From: DASRBO01 sp035653595
GTDB taxonomy: Bacteria; Actinomycetota; Acidimicrobiia; Acidimicrobiales; JAJPHE01
Direction: 5' to 3'
Assembly (NCBI GenBank): GCA_035653595.1
Contig: DASRBO010000103.1
Location: 1-58,102, forward strand
Length of the DNA stretch: 58,102 nt
Below, one piece after another: positions 8,001 to 15,516 of this stretch. The notes beneath the pieces were generated by a model that had not been told where the DNA came from, searched no databases, and saw only the letters and a program-made list of their open reading frames with translations. How positions within the stretch are numbered: position 1 is the first letter of the stretch; each line of letters opens with the position of its first letter. A program made the position numbers and the translations under genes.

Positions 8001-10036
8001 AGGCCGCGGTAGCGCATCTCCAGATCCACGGCCAGGCCCGTCGAGTCCTGGACGCCGAATCGGCACCAGGTCGTGCCGACACAGGACTTCACCGTGCGGA
8101 CCGCCTTGCCGTAGGCGTGCCCGGACTCGAAGCCGGCGTCCACCAGCCGGGCCCAGATCGCCGGCAGGTCGTCGACCCTGGCACCCAGCAGGTCGACGCG
8201 CTGGCCACCCGTGATCTTGGTGTACAGCTTGAAGTCGCTGGCCACCTGGCCCAGGACGATCAGCCCCTCGGGGGTTATCTCGCCTCCAGGGATCCGCGGC
8301 ACGACGGAGTAGGTCCCATCCCTCTGCAGGTTGGCCAGGAAATGGTCGTTGGTGTCCTGCAGCGACGCCCCATCGCCGTCCAGGACGTGTCTTCCGGTGG
8401 TGGACGCCAGGATCGAGGCCACGGCCGGCTTGCAGACTTCGCACCCCCGGCCCTGGCCGTAGGCCGACAGCAGCTCGGCGAAGCTGGTGAACCCCTTCAT
8501 CCGGACCAGATCGAACAGCTCCTGGCGGGAGTAGTCGAAGTGCTCGCAGAGCCGGGTCGAGAGCTCGAGGCCGGCCTTGGCCATGAGCGTCCTGACCAGT
8601 TCGGAGATCTGGGGGAGGCAGCCCCCGCAACCCGTCCCCGCCCTGGTGGCCGCCCTGACCCGGGCGACATCGGCTTCGCCCTCGGACTCGATCGCGGCCG
8701 CAATCGCCGCGCATATGGCGCCCTTGGACACGTTCTCGCACGAGCACAAGGTGGCCGAGTCCCGCAGCCCGGCCACTCCGGGGGCGGCGGCGCCCTCGGC
8801 CGCTCCGGCAACCGCAGGCATCAGCAAGGCGGCGGGGTCCGTTGGTCCCTCCAGGTCCCCAGCCGCCACGGCGACCATCGTCTCGAAGCCGCCGGCATCG
8901 CCCACCAGGACGCCACCGATCAGGCGTCCATCGTCGTCCACCACCAGTCGCTTGTGGACGCGAGCGACGGAGTCGGTGAAGGCGATGGTGGCGCTGCCCG
9001 GAGTCCTGGCGTGGCTGTCACCGAAGCTGGCCACGTCGACGCCGAGCAGCTTCAGCTTGGTCGGACACCCGTCGCCGGCGAAGCGCGCCTCATGACCCGC
9101 GAGCTGGTCGGCCACGACCCGGGCCATCTGGTATCCGGGCGACACCAGGCCATGGACCCGGCCGTGGGCCAGGGCACACTCCCCCACCGCATAGATCAGG
9201 CCGTCGCTGGTCACGCAGCGATCGTCGACCACCACCCCGCCCCGCGGACCGACTTCGATCCCCGCCGCCCGGGCGAGTTCGTCGCGGGGCCGGATGCCGG
9301 CGGCGAAGACGACCATCTCCGTGCTCAACCGGGCCGTGGAGCTGGTGTCCCCCGCTGGTGCTAGCTCCACCGCCGCCACGGCCCCGTCGTCGCCCGGCAC
9401 CACCCGGGCGATGGTGGTCGCCGCGTGCACCTGCAGTCCCATCTCCTGCACTCGCCGGGCGAGCAGTTCTCCGCCGGTCTGGTCGACCTGGGTGGGCATC
9501 AGCCACGGAGCGAGCTCCACCACCTCCGTCGCCAGGCCGCAGGAGCGCAGGGCGTCGGCCGCTTCCAGCCCTAGGAGGCCACCTCCCACCACCACGCCAT
9601 GGGCGCGCCCTCGGGACCACGCCTTGATCTCCTCGACGTCGTCGAGGGTCCGGTAGGCGAAGCAACCGGGGAGCTCCCGACCGGGGACCGGGGGCACGAA
9701 CGGAGCCGACCCGGTGGCGAGGACCAGTCGGTCATAGGGCCAGGAGAGCCCGCTGGCGGTCGCGACCGTGCGAGCGCCGCGGTCGATGGCAACCACCGGA
9801 TCGCCGGTCACGAGGGTCACCGCCGGGTCGGCGAACACCTCCGGGTCGGTCAGGTTCAGAGAGGCGGCGTCGGATCCACGGAACAGGTCGGACAGGTGCA
9901 CCCGGTCATAGGCCGGGTGCGCCTCCTCTCCGATCACCGTGACGGCCCAGGACGCCGTGGCGCCACGTCGCACGAGCGACTCGACGAGCTTGTTGGCCAC
10001 CATCCCGTGGCCGACGACAACGAGGCGCTGTCTCAA
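5024..10036 (-). CDS. NirB-NirD-nitrate reductase triple fusion: single-chain assimilatory nitrate/nitrite reductase
   Basis: One uninterrupted frame of 1,670 aa. Module 1 (about 1-830) is NirB: FAD motif GHGMVA near residue 8, NAD motif GGGLLG near 150, a BFD-type [2Fe-2S] motif (CSC near 431, CGGC near 470), CEVC near 533, and the sirohaem/4Fe-4S cysteines CVGTTWC near 653 and CARECA near 692. A Gly/Pro/Ala linker follows. Module 2 (about 857-970) is NirD-like and lacks Rieske CxH pairs, as E. coli NirD does. Module 3 (about 985-1670) is a NasA/NarB molybdopterin nitrate reductase with 4Fe-4S motif CPFCALQC plus GRLCVKG and presumed Mo ligand in GRYCMSSA. The TTG start overlaps the narK TGA (TTGA) with GGAG upstream. 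Expected overall reaction: nitrate to ammonium with NAD(P)H. No linker stop exists; internal re-initiation at the ATG at 7468 cannot be excluded. Confidence 0.88.
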   Translation of the reverse strand: MRQRLVVVGHGMVANKLVESLVRRGATASWAVTVIGEEAHPAYDRVHLSDLFRGSDAASLNLTDPEVFADPAVTLVTGDPVVAIDRGARTVATASGLSWPYDRLVLATGSAPFVPPVPGRELPGCFAYRTLDDVEEIKAWSRGRAHGVVVGGGLLGLEAADALRSCGLATEVVELAPWLMPTQVDQTGGELLARRVQEMGLQVHAATTIARVVPGDDGAVAAVELAPAGDTSSTARLSTEMVVFAAGIRPRDELARAAGIEVGPRGGVVVDDRCVTSDGLIYAVGECALAHGRVHGLVSPGYQMARVVADQLAGHEARFAGDGCPTKLKLLGVDVASFGDSHARTPGSATIAFTDSVARVHKRLVVDDDGRLIGGVLVGDAGGFETMVAVAAGDLEGPTDPAALLMPAVAGAAEGAAAPGVAGLRDSATLCSCENVSKGAICAAIAAAIESEGEADVARVRAATRAGTGCGGCLPQISELVRTLMAKAGLELSTRLCEHFDYSRQELFDLVRMKGFTSFAELLSAYGQGRGCEVCKPAVASILASTTGRHVLDGDGASLQDTNDHFLANLQRDGTYSVVPRIPGGEITPEGLIVLGQVASDFKLYTKITGGQRVDLLGARVDDLPAIWARLVDAGFESGHAYGKAVRTVKSCVGTTWCRFGVQDSTGLAVDLEMRYRGLRSPHKIKMAVSGCARECAEAQGKDVGVIATERGWNLYVCGNGGTRPRHADLLAEDLDRQTLIRSIDRFLVFYIRTADRLQRTASWLEAMDGGIEHLRRVVMEDSLGLGAELEQDMARHVARYRCEWKETLSDQTRLRRFRTFVNSDAAAPRHRGGPGAGPAPSGAQVGEGGPGRVGDMSTRRWVRVCSLAELEPGRGVAALVDGRQVALFLLPGTGGEPAVRLRAVDNRDPVCGANVISRGLVGSQGDIDYVASPMHKHRFDLESGACLDGVSPGLRVWPVRVWGSTVEVLSVVGTASGPARPVATHCPFCALQCGMVVTPEAEGKRVRIAADRGFGVNRGRLCVKGWSAGELVSSPERLLTPLVRDAAGSLRPASWDAALDEVAGRLAAVRDSRGPASVGVFGSGALTNETAYLLGKFARVVLRTPNVDYNGRYCMSSAAAAANLAFGIDRGLPFPLSDIARTGSLVLWGANPADTMPPLMGWVDEMRGRGGRLVVVDPRRSETAKQADLHVQPVPGSDVALALGLLRRARGRGLVDLAFVADRTSGWCEAVGLAEAWEPARVEAVTGLGPSELDGLLDALAGPPASMLLTGRGPEQQSTGTDAVSALINLMLALGRVGRPYAGFGCITGQANGQGGREHGQKADQLPGYRSISDPAARQAVAEVWGVRAEDLPGPGLSAWEMIDSIGEPGGIHALVVAGSDLRVASPSAGSVARRLEALDCLVVLDSFMTDTASTADVILPVSQWAEQDGTVTNLEGRVLRRRRVLAPPAGVLSDIEVLAGLAGRLGGQGRFSYPGPEAVFDELRQASAGARADYRGVTYGRLDAGESLYWPCPSEDDPGQARLFADGFAHPDGRARFRPVGYRPPAEVPDEAYPLWFVTGRTREHYNSGNQTRRLEGLRARRPRPALQVHPALAQGMGLAPGDEVVVESRRGSARLVIEVTEDVRPGVVFAPFHWGGEQAANRVTNPVLDPISRMPEFKLCAVTLIAG

Positions 10037-11532
10037 GTCTCCGCCCCGGCCGGGGCGAGGCGGTGCCCGCCCGACTCCTCGAGGACCCGGCTCCGACGCA
10101 GGTACACGGCCCAGGTGAGGCCGCCCAGCAGGAGGTAGGAGACGAGGAAGGTCCACCAAGCCGGCACCGACCAGTCGGCGTGCGCCGTCGCGATGGCGGC
10201 CTTGGCGCCCGGAGTGGGAGCCGCCGCTTCTAGCGCTGAGACCCTCAGGCTGGCCTGCCGGATGATCGCCTGTACTGCCACCCCGCCGAGGGCCCCGATG
10301 GCACCGATGATCCCGATTATCGCTGCGGTGCCGCGCTTGATTTCGGCCCGCAGGCGGTCAGAGGCGCCGGCCGGCGCCGCGAACACCGCCGGTATGAGCT
10401 TGTAGATCGACCCGTTCCCCACCCCCGCCAAGACGAACAGGCCGCAGAAGGAGCCCAGGAAGGCGGAGAACTGGTGCCGTTGGATTCCCACCAGGGCGGC
10501 GCCGAGGAGGCCCGCCATCCCCAGGAAGGAGCCGAGGGTCACGTCTGCCCCGCCCCAGCGGTCCGCGAGCCAGCCCCCTACCGGTCTGGCGAGCGAGCCC
10601 AGCAGGGCTCCGAGGAACCCCAGGCCGGCCAGGTAGGTGGCGATGAAGGGGTGGTGGGCGAGGAACGCCGGGAAGCTGGTCTTGATCACCAGCGGGAGGG
10701 CAAAGGAGAACCCGATGAACGAGCCGAAGGTGCCGACATACAGGAGGGCGAGACACCACAGATGCGGCTGGCTCAGCACCCTCCGGTAGGGCGCGGTCTG
10801 CGACCGGGCCGGCTCGAGGCTGTCCATGACCGTCCAGGCCAGCGCGGCGGCAACGACGACGAACGGGATCCAGACCAGGCCCATGTAGGCCAGGTGCACC
10901 GGGTGATGGGTCAGCTTGGCCGAGGCCGCCGGCACCCCGATGATCAGGACGAGAGGCATGAGCAGCTGCGTGGTGGCCACGCCCAGGTTTCCGCCCGCCG
11001 CGTTCAAGCCGAGGGCGAACCCCTTCCTCGACTCCGGATAGAAGAAGGAGATATTGGCCATTGAGGAGGCGAAGTTGCCCCCACCCACCCCGGAGCTGGC
11101 CGCGCAGAGCGAGAGGATCCAGAGCTGGGTGGCGTGGCTGGCGTGGGCCAGCCAGTGACTGGGCACCACCGCCGCCAGCAGCACACTCGGCACGATGAGG
11201 AGGGCGGCGCTGATCGTGGTCCAGGCCCTGCCTCCCAGACGGGCCACCGCCATCGTGTAGGGGATCCGGAGCAGGGAGCCGATCAGGTTCGGCAGGAGGG
11301 TCAGGACGAACAGCGCCGACAGGCTGAGCTTGATACCGGCATTTCCGAGGTTGAGCACCACGACGGTCCAGAGCACCCACACGGCGAAGCCGAGGTGCTC
11401 GGCGAACATCGAGACCGCCAGGTTCCGTCGGGCGATGCGTCGCCCGGCGCTGCGCCAGAAGGACGCGTCCTCCGGGTCCCATCCGGCGATCCAGCCGTTC
11501 CTGGCCCTGCTGGCCGTTTCGGTAGCGATCAT
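10033..11532 (-). CDS. narK: Nitrate/nitrite transporter, NarK/NNP family MFS permease
   Basis: Major-facilitator nitrate importer or nitrate/nitrite antiporter in the cytoplasmic membrane. From the chosen ATG it is 499 aa with about 12 hydrophobic segments. The nitrate-signature-type motifs are visible: GVGGGNFASSMANISFFYP in the first half (TM5 region) and AGVGNGSIYKLIPAVF in the second half (TM11 region). The N-terminal GWDPEDASFW with RRIARRNL is typical of actinobacterial NarK proteins. An in-frame GTG at 11598 would add 22 residues; neither start has a good SD. Its TGA overlaps the TTG of the nitrate/nitrite reductase fusion gene, so uptake and reduction are coupled. Divergent from the NnaR-like regulator and downstream of a GlnR-type box. 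Confidence 0.93.
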   Translation of the reverse strand: MIATETASRARNGWIAGWDPEDASFWRSAGRRIARRNLAVSMFAEHLGFAVWVLWTVVVLNLGNAGIKLSLSALFVLTLLPNLIGSLLRIPYTMAVARLGGRAWTTISAALLIVPSVLLAAVVPSHWLAHASHATQLWILSLCAASSGVGGGNFASSMANISFFYPESRKGFALGLNAAGGNLGVATTQLLMPLVLIIGVPAASAKLTHHPVHLAYMGLVWIPFVVVAAALAWTVMDSLEPARSQTAPYRRVLSQPHLWCLALLYVGTFGSFIGFSFALPLVIKTSFPAFLAHHPFIATYLAGLGFLGALLGSLARPVGGWLADRWGGADVTLGSFLGMAGLLGAALVGIQRHQFSAFLGSFCGLFVLAGVGNGSIYKLIPAVFAAPAGASDRLRAEIKRGTAAIIGIIGAIGALGGVAVQAIIRQASLRVSALEAAAPTPGAKAAIATAHADWSVPAWWTFLVSYLLLGGLTWAVYLRRSRVLEESGGHRLAPAGAET

Positions 11533-11631
11533 GGCGGCAGACAACCACGGACCGATTTCGCCAAGGTGGCCACGAGGTGAAGCCGCCGTGACCGCCACCC
11601 CCCGTCCGCCGGGGTGTCCTGTGGGCTCGCT

Positions 11632-11669
11632 GTAACCCGGCCGTCATGATCGGGTCACCAGCCGGAAAC
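11632..11669. promoter_or_regulatory. GlnR-box-like operator, four sites at 11-bp spacing
   Basis: Four pentamers follow each other at exact 11-bp intervals: GTAAC (11632-11636), GTCAT (11643-11647), GTCAC (11654-11658) and GAAAC (11665-11669). The actinobacterial GlnR consensus is gTnAc-n6-GaAAc repeated. Sites one, three and four match well and site two is weaker. It lies in the divergent region between narK and the nnaR-like gene, as expected for nitrogen control of both. Assignment is by consensus; no GlnR gene is in the window. Confidence 0.65.
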
Positions 11670-11692
11670 ACGCCTCCGACACTCTGGCCCGG

Positions 11693-12790
11693 GTGACCCT
11701 GGACTTACTCGAGGGCTTCACCGTCGGAATCACCGCCGACCGGCGCTGGGAGCAACAGGCCGACCTCCTCCAGAGACGGGGCGCCGACGTGCTGCACGGA
11801 CCGACCATGGCCACCCGCTACCTGTCGGACACCGCTGGCCTGCAGGCGGCCACCGAACGGGTGGTCCAGGGGGTGGACTACACCGTCCTGACGACCGGTA
11901 TCGGCGTCCGGGCCTGGTTCGAGGCGGCCGAGGCCCACGGCAGCGCCGAGTCGCTACGTCGCGCCATCGACCGGTCCCGGATCCTGTGTCGGGGACCGAA
12001 GGCAGCTGCCGCCTTGCGGGTGGCCGGGGTGAGGACCGAGCCGGCGCGCCTCAGCGAGAGCCTCGGAGAGCTGCTCAAGGCCGACCGGCTCGGGGAGATG
12101 TCCGGTAGGACCGTCGCCTTCCAGCACCACGGTGCTGCCGATGGCACCTGGGTGTCGCGACTCGAGGCAGCGCAGGCGGCCGTCATCGCGGTTCCGGTCT
12201 ACCGCTGGGAGCTGCCTCCGTCGATGCAGGCGGCCGAGCGCCTGGTCCGGGGGACCTGCGCCGGCAAGGTCGACGCGGTGACCTTCACCAGCGCCCCGGC
12301 GGTCGCCAATCTCCTGCGGGTCGCCTCCGACATCGGCATGGCCGCGCCGCTCCGGGCGGCCTTCAACGACGGGACCGCTGTAGCGGCCTGCGTCGGGCCT
12401 CTCTGTGCCGCCGGAGCAGTCGAACAGGGGATCCATGCCCCGGTCGCTCCGGAGGTCGGGCGGTTGGGCCTGCTGGTGCGGGTCGTCGCCGAGTCCCTCG
12501 CCCGGCGGACGGTCCGGTGGAACTCCGGTCACACCGAGATCGTCCTGCAGGGGCGGGCCCTGGCCGTAGGGGCGAGGAGCATCCGCCTGTCCGACACCGA
12601 GAAGGCCCTCCTCGCCGCCCTCGCCCAGAAGCCCGGGGCGGTGGTGGCCAAGCCGTTGCTGGCCCGACGGGGCGCCACGACCACCCGCGGCGTCGAGGCG
12701 TGCGTCGGGAGGCTCAGGCGGCGCCTCGAGCCCCTCGACGTGCAGCTGGTCCAGACCGTTGCCATGCGCGGCTACCGGCTGGCGGTGTGA
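11693..12790 (+). CDS. nnaR: NnaR-like regulator: uroporphyrinogen-III synthase (HemD) domain fused to an OmpR-type winged helix
   Basis: 365 aa. Residues about 1-255 form a HemD-like two-lobed domain; GFTVGITADRR at the N-terminus and DAVTFTSAPAVANLL near 200 are characteristic. Residues about 275-365 form an OmpR/PhoB-type winged helix: RLSDTEKALLAAL, then GVEACVGRLRRRLEPLD as recognition region and TVAMRGYRLAV as wing. This architecture is that of NnaR of Streptomyces and Mycobacterium (and Rv0260c-like proteins), regulators of nitrate/nitrite assimilation. The placement, divergent from narK and the reductase fusion, fits that role exactly. Whether the HemD lobe keeps catalysis or senses a tetrapyrrole (sirohaem being the NirB cofactor) is open. 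GTG start at 11693; no strong SD. Confidence 0.85.
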   Translation: MTLDLLEGFTVGITADRRWEQQADLLQRRGADVLHGPTMATRYLSDTAGLQAATERVVQGVDYTVLTTGIGVRAWFEAAEAHGSAESLRRAIDRSRILCRGPKAAAALRVAGVRTEPARLSESLGELLKADRLGEMSGRTVAFQHHGAADGTWVSRLEAAQAAVIAVPVYRWELPPSMQAAERLVRGTCAGKVDAVTFTSAPAVANLLRVASDIGMAAPLRAAFNDGTAVAACVGPLCAAGAVEQGIHAPVAPEVGRLGLLVRVVAESLARRTVRWNSGHTEIVLQGRALAVGARSIRLSDTEKALLAALAQKPGAVVAKPLLARRGATTTRGVEACVGRLRRRLEPLDVQLVQTVAMRGYRLAV

Positions 12791-12829
12791 CGATCCGACG
12801 CCCGTACCGGAGCTGAGAGCGGGCGCGTC

Positions 12830-13582
12830 CTAACTTCCGGCCCCGGCCCCGCCAGAGGGGCCCGGGGGCTGGTGCACCCAGACGAGAGCAGCAGTGGCGG
12901 CGCTGACGACGACCTCGTCCTGGCCGACCTGCAGCCGTACGACTCCGGGGTCGGCGCTGTCGAGGCGCACCACCACCGTGCCCGGCACCAGGCCCTGGCG
13001 GTCGAGCAGCCCCAGCACCGCCGGCGCCTCGTGCTCGGCCAACTCTGATATGCGGGCCACCGTGGCGGGTATGCCCGACCTCATGGCCCCCAGATGCACC
13101 AGGCCCCGCTCCTCGTGGGGGGCGCCCGGTATCTCGTTGCCATGAGGGCAGGTGGACGGCGAGCCCAGCCGTTGATAGAGACGGTCGAGCACGGTGTCGG
13201 ACAGGGCGTAGGACACCCTCTCCGCCTCGGCGTCGGCGGTGGCCCAGTCGAGGCCGAGCTCGCCGGTGAGCCAGCACTCCACCACCCGGTGGCGGCGGAC
13301 GACCGATGCGGCGGCCGCCTCGCCCGCCGGGGTGAGCCTGACCCGCCGGTCGGTGCCCACCGTGACCAGCCCGTCGCGGGCGAGGCGGTGCACAGCGGTG
13401 GTGACCGTCGGGGGGCTGACCGACAGCCACTCGGCCAGGCGACCGGGGCGGACCTCCTCCCCCTCGTGGACCAGGTAGTAGATGGCCTCGAGGTAGCGGG
13501 CGGCGGCCTGGCTGGGCTCCCGACCCACGATTGGAGTCCGGGCCCCTGTGGGGATATCCTTAGCCGAGGCTAATTGCGCCAT
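12830..13582 (-). CDS. DtxR/IdeR/MntR-family metal-dependent repressor
   Basis: 250 aa. A winged helix at about residues 27-90 (RYLEAIYYL, then LAEWLSVSPPTVTTAVHRLA as recognition region) is followed by the metal-binding dimerisation domain, with RRHRVVECWL near 97 and AEAERVSYALSD near 120, both typical DtxR ligand segments. Its CPHGNEIPG near 146 is also standard. A C-terminal SH3/FeoA-like domain follows (about 175-240), ending in a Pro/Gly-rich tail. The ATG lies 6 nt after a TAGCAT -10 element, so the mRNA is probably leaderless. The gene faces an FTR1 permease across 53 bp and a TTAGCC/GGCTAA palindrome lies inside its first codons, suggesting autorepression. Iron versus manganese specificity cannot be decided by eye. 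Confidence 0.85.
   Translation of the reverse strand: MAQLASAKDIPTGARTPIVGREPSQAAARYLEAIYYLVHEGEEVRPGRLAEWLSVSPPTVTTAVHRLARDGLVTVGTDRRVRLTPAGEAAAASVVRRHRVVECWLTGELGLDWATADAEAERVSYALSDTVLDRLYQRLGSPSTCPHGNEIPGAPHEERGLVHLGAMRSGIPATVARISELAEHEAPAVLGLLDRQGLVPGTVVVRLDSADPGVVRLQVGQDEVVVSAATAALVWVHQPPGPSGGAGAGS
13560..13573. promoter_or_regulatory. Metalloregulator-type palindrome TTAGCC-GA-GGCTAA
   Basis: A perfect 6+6 inverted repeat with a 2-bp centre, similar in form to DtxR/IdeR/MntR operators (TTAGG...CCTAA type). It covers codons 4-8 of the DtxR-like gene, +10 to +23 from the inferred leaderless start, and lies 63 bp before the FTR1 start. Function is inferred from form and place. Confidence 0.5.
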
Positions 13583-13588
13583 GAGTCT

Positions 13589-13594
13589 ATGCTA
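13589..13594 (-). promoter_or_regulatory. -10 element TAGCAT of a probable leaderless promoter (DtxR-like gene)
   Basis: TAGCAT on the minus strand is followed by six bases (AGACTC) and then the ATG at 13582, so transcription would begin at or next to the start codon. The same hexamer stands 7 nt before the ftsH ATG. No good -35 was found, which is usual for TANNNT promoters. Confidence 0.45.
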
Positions 13595-13635
13595 ACTCCC
13601 CCCGACTCCTTCCGCCGCCCCGACCCGGGCAGCCG

Positions 13636-14481
13636 ATGATCGCCGCCTTCGTCATCCTCCTGCGGGAAGGAGTGGAGGCCAGCATGATCGTGGCGATCCT
13701 GCTGGCGTACCTGAACCGCACCGGCCACCGCCAGCACTTCCGCGACATCTTCGCCGGCGTGGGGGCCGCACTGGGCCTGGCAGTGGCCGGTGGGCTGGCC
13801 GCCTTCCTCACCATCCGGACCTACGCCGGCTCGACCGCCCAGACCATCTTCGAGACGGTGACCTACCTGGTGGCCGCCGCCGTCCTGACATACATGACGT
13901 TCTGGATGCGCAACCACGCCCCCAGCCTGTCCGGGGAGCTGCGCTCCCGCATGGAGGCCGCCCTCGACCGCCGAACGAGGACGGGCCTGGGCCTGTTGGC
14001 CTTCCAGGCCGTCGGCCGCGAGGGGCTGGAGACGGTGGTCTTCACCCTCGCCATCGCCTTCTCGACCTCGGCCCGCCACGTGCTGGCCGGCGGAGCCGCC
14101 GGCTTGGCGGTGGCCCTGGCCATCGCCGTCGTCATCTACCGCTTGGGCCACCGGTTGCGGCTACAGCGCTTCTTCAAGGTGGTCGGGGTCCTGCTCATGG
14201 TCTTCGCCGCCGGGCTGCTGGTCGACGCCGTGCAGAACATGCAGCAGCTGGGCTGGATCCCCTGGATGAGACATCCGCTGTGGGACACCGGGCGCTGGCT
14301 CAGCGAGAACAGCGCCTTCGGCGACGTGCTGCACTCGTTCTTCGGCTACGCCGCCCGGCCCAGCATCCTGCAGGTCGCCATCTATGCCCTCTACGTGACG
14401 GCGGTGGTGGGGCTGTTCCTCGCCCGGCCCCGGTCGGTCGCCCTGCGGGCCGCCCGGAACCGGACGTCCCCCGCCCGTTAG
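13636..14481 (+). CDS. FTR1-family iron permease
   Basis: 281-aa polytopic membrane protein of the OFeT/FTR1 family, which moves ferric (or oxidised ferrous) iron across the cytoplasmic membrane. Both REXXE iron motifs are present, REGVE at residues 10-14 and REGLE at 128-132, in hydrophobic helices. About seven TM segments can be drawn. EfeU-type transporters normally work with EfeO and EfeB; neither is here, so this is a stand-alone permease of normal core length. It is transcribed away from the DtxR-like repressor across a region with a metalloregulator palindrome, which suggests metal-dependent control. ATG start. The coaA gene follows after 10 bp on the same strand. Confidence 0.9.
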   Translation: MIAAFVILLREGVEASMIVAILLAYLNRTGHRQHFRDIFAGVGAALGLAVAGGLAAFLTIRTYAGSTAQTIFETVTYLVAAAVLTYMTFWMRNHAPSLSGELRSRMEAALDRRTRTGLGLLAFQAVGREGLETVVFTLAIAFSTSARHVLAGGAAGLAVALAIAVVIYRLGHRLRLQRFFKVVGVLLMVFAAGLLVDAVQNMQQLGWIPWMRHPLWDTGRWLSENSAFGDVLHSFFGYAARPSILQVAIYALYVTAVVGLFLARPRSVALRAARNRTSPAR

Positions 14482-14491
14482 GGTTGAGGCG

Positions 14492-15490
14492 ATGGATCTC
14501 GCGGGCGCCGACCAGCGCCGATCGACCGGGGTGGTCGCCGCCCCGCCTCTGGCCGCCAACGGCCGCTCCCGCTTCCGCACCTTCAGCCGCTCGGACTGGG
14601 CCGCCCTGCGGGCCTCCACCCCCCTCACCCTGTCGGAGCCCGACCTGGACGCCCTTAGGGGCCTCAACGAGGCGGTGTCCCTCGACGAGGTGGCTGACAT
14701 CTACCTGCCCCTGTCCCGCCTGCTCAACCTGTACGTCGGGGCGACCCAGCAGCTCCACAACGCGTCCAACACGTTCCTCGGCCAGCCCGAACGCAAGGTT
14801 CCCTACGTCATCGGCATCGCCGGGAGCGTGGCGGTAGGCAAGAGCACCACCGCCCGCATCCTGCAGGCCCTGCTGGCCCGGTGGGAGGACCACCCCAAGG
14901 TCGATCTCATCACGACCGACGGCTTCCTGCTGCCCAACGCCACTCTCGAGGCCCGAGGGCTGATGAGCCGCAAGGGCTTCCCCGACAGCTATGACCAGAA
15001 GCGGCTGGTGCAGTTCATGGCCGAGGTCAAATCGGGTGAGCCCGAGGTGCTGGCCCCGGTTTACTCCCACCAGTCCTACGACATAGTGCCGGGCGAGTAC
15101 CAGCGGGTGCGCCAGCCGGACATCGTCATCGTCGAGGGGCTCAACGTGCTGCAGGCAGGAGAGGACCGGGGCCGGACCGAGTTGATGTTCGTGTCCGACT
15201 TCTTCGACTTCTCCATCTACGTCGACGCCGCCGAAAGCGACATCGAGCAGTGGTACATCGAGCGGTTCCTCACCCTTCGAGACACCGTGTTCCGCGACGA
15301 GAACTCCTACTTCCACCGCTTCGCCTCGCTGGACACCGAGGCCGCCATCCGCACGGCCCGCGAGATCTGGGCGTCCATCAACGCGCTGAACCTGCAGGAC
15401 AACATCCTCCCGACCCGCGAGCGGGCCCATCTCATCCTCGAGAAGGGCCACGACCACTCGGTTCACGAGGTCCGTCTGCGCAAGCTCTGA
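14492..15490 (+). CDS. coaA: Type I pantothenate kinase
   Basis: Cytoplasmic kinase for the first step of coenzyme A synthesis, pantothenate + ATP to 4'-phosphopantothenate. 332 aa, normal for CoaA. A Walker A loop GSVAVGKST lies at about 110-118; LITTDGFLLPN (about 147) and SRKGFPDSYD (about 163) are catalytic-region signatures of the type I enzyme. The C-terminal DFSIYVDA and WYIERFL segments are also conserved. The N-terminus has about 25 extra residues (Ala/Gly/Arg-rich) before the family-typical FSRSDWAALR. The ATG at 14492 is 10 bp after the FTR1 stop, so read-through transcription is likely, though no functional link is obvious. Confidence 0.96.
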   Translation: MDLAGADQRRSTGVVAAPPLAANGRSRFRTFSRSDWAALRASTPLTLSEPDLDALRGLNEAVSLDEVADIYLPLSRLLNLYVGATQQLHNASNTFLGQPERKVPYVIGIAGSVAVGKSTTARILQALLARWEDHPKVDLITTDGFLLPNATLEARGLMSRKGFPDSYDQKRLVQFMAEVKSGEPEVLAPVYSHQSYDIVPGEYQRVRQPDIVIVEGLNVLQAGEDRGRTELMFVSDFFDFSIYVDAAESDIEQWYIERFLTLRDTVFRDENSYFHRFASLDTEAAIRTAREIWASINALNLQDNILPTRERAHLILEKGHDHSVHEVRLRKL

Positions 15491-15516
15491 GGCCCGCCTC
15501 GGGCGCCGGCGCCGCC

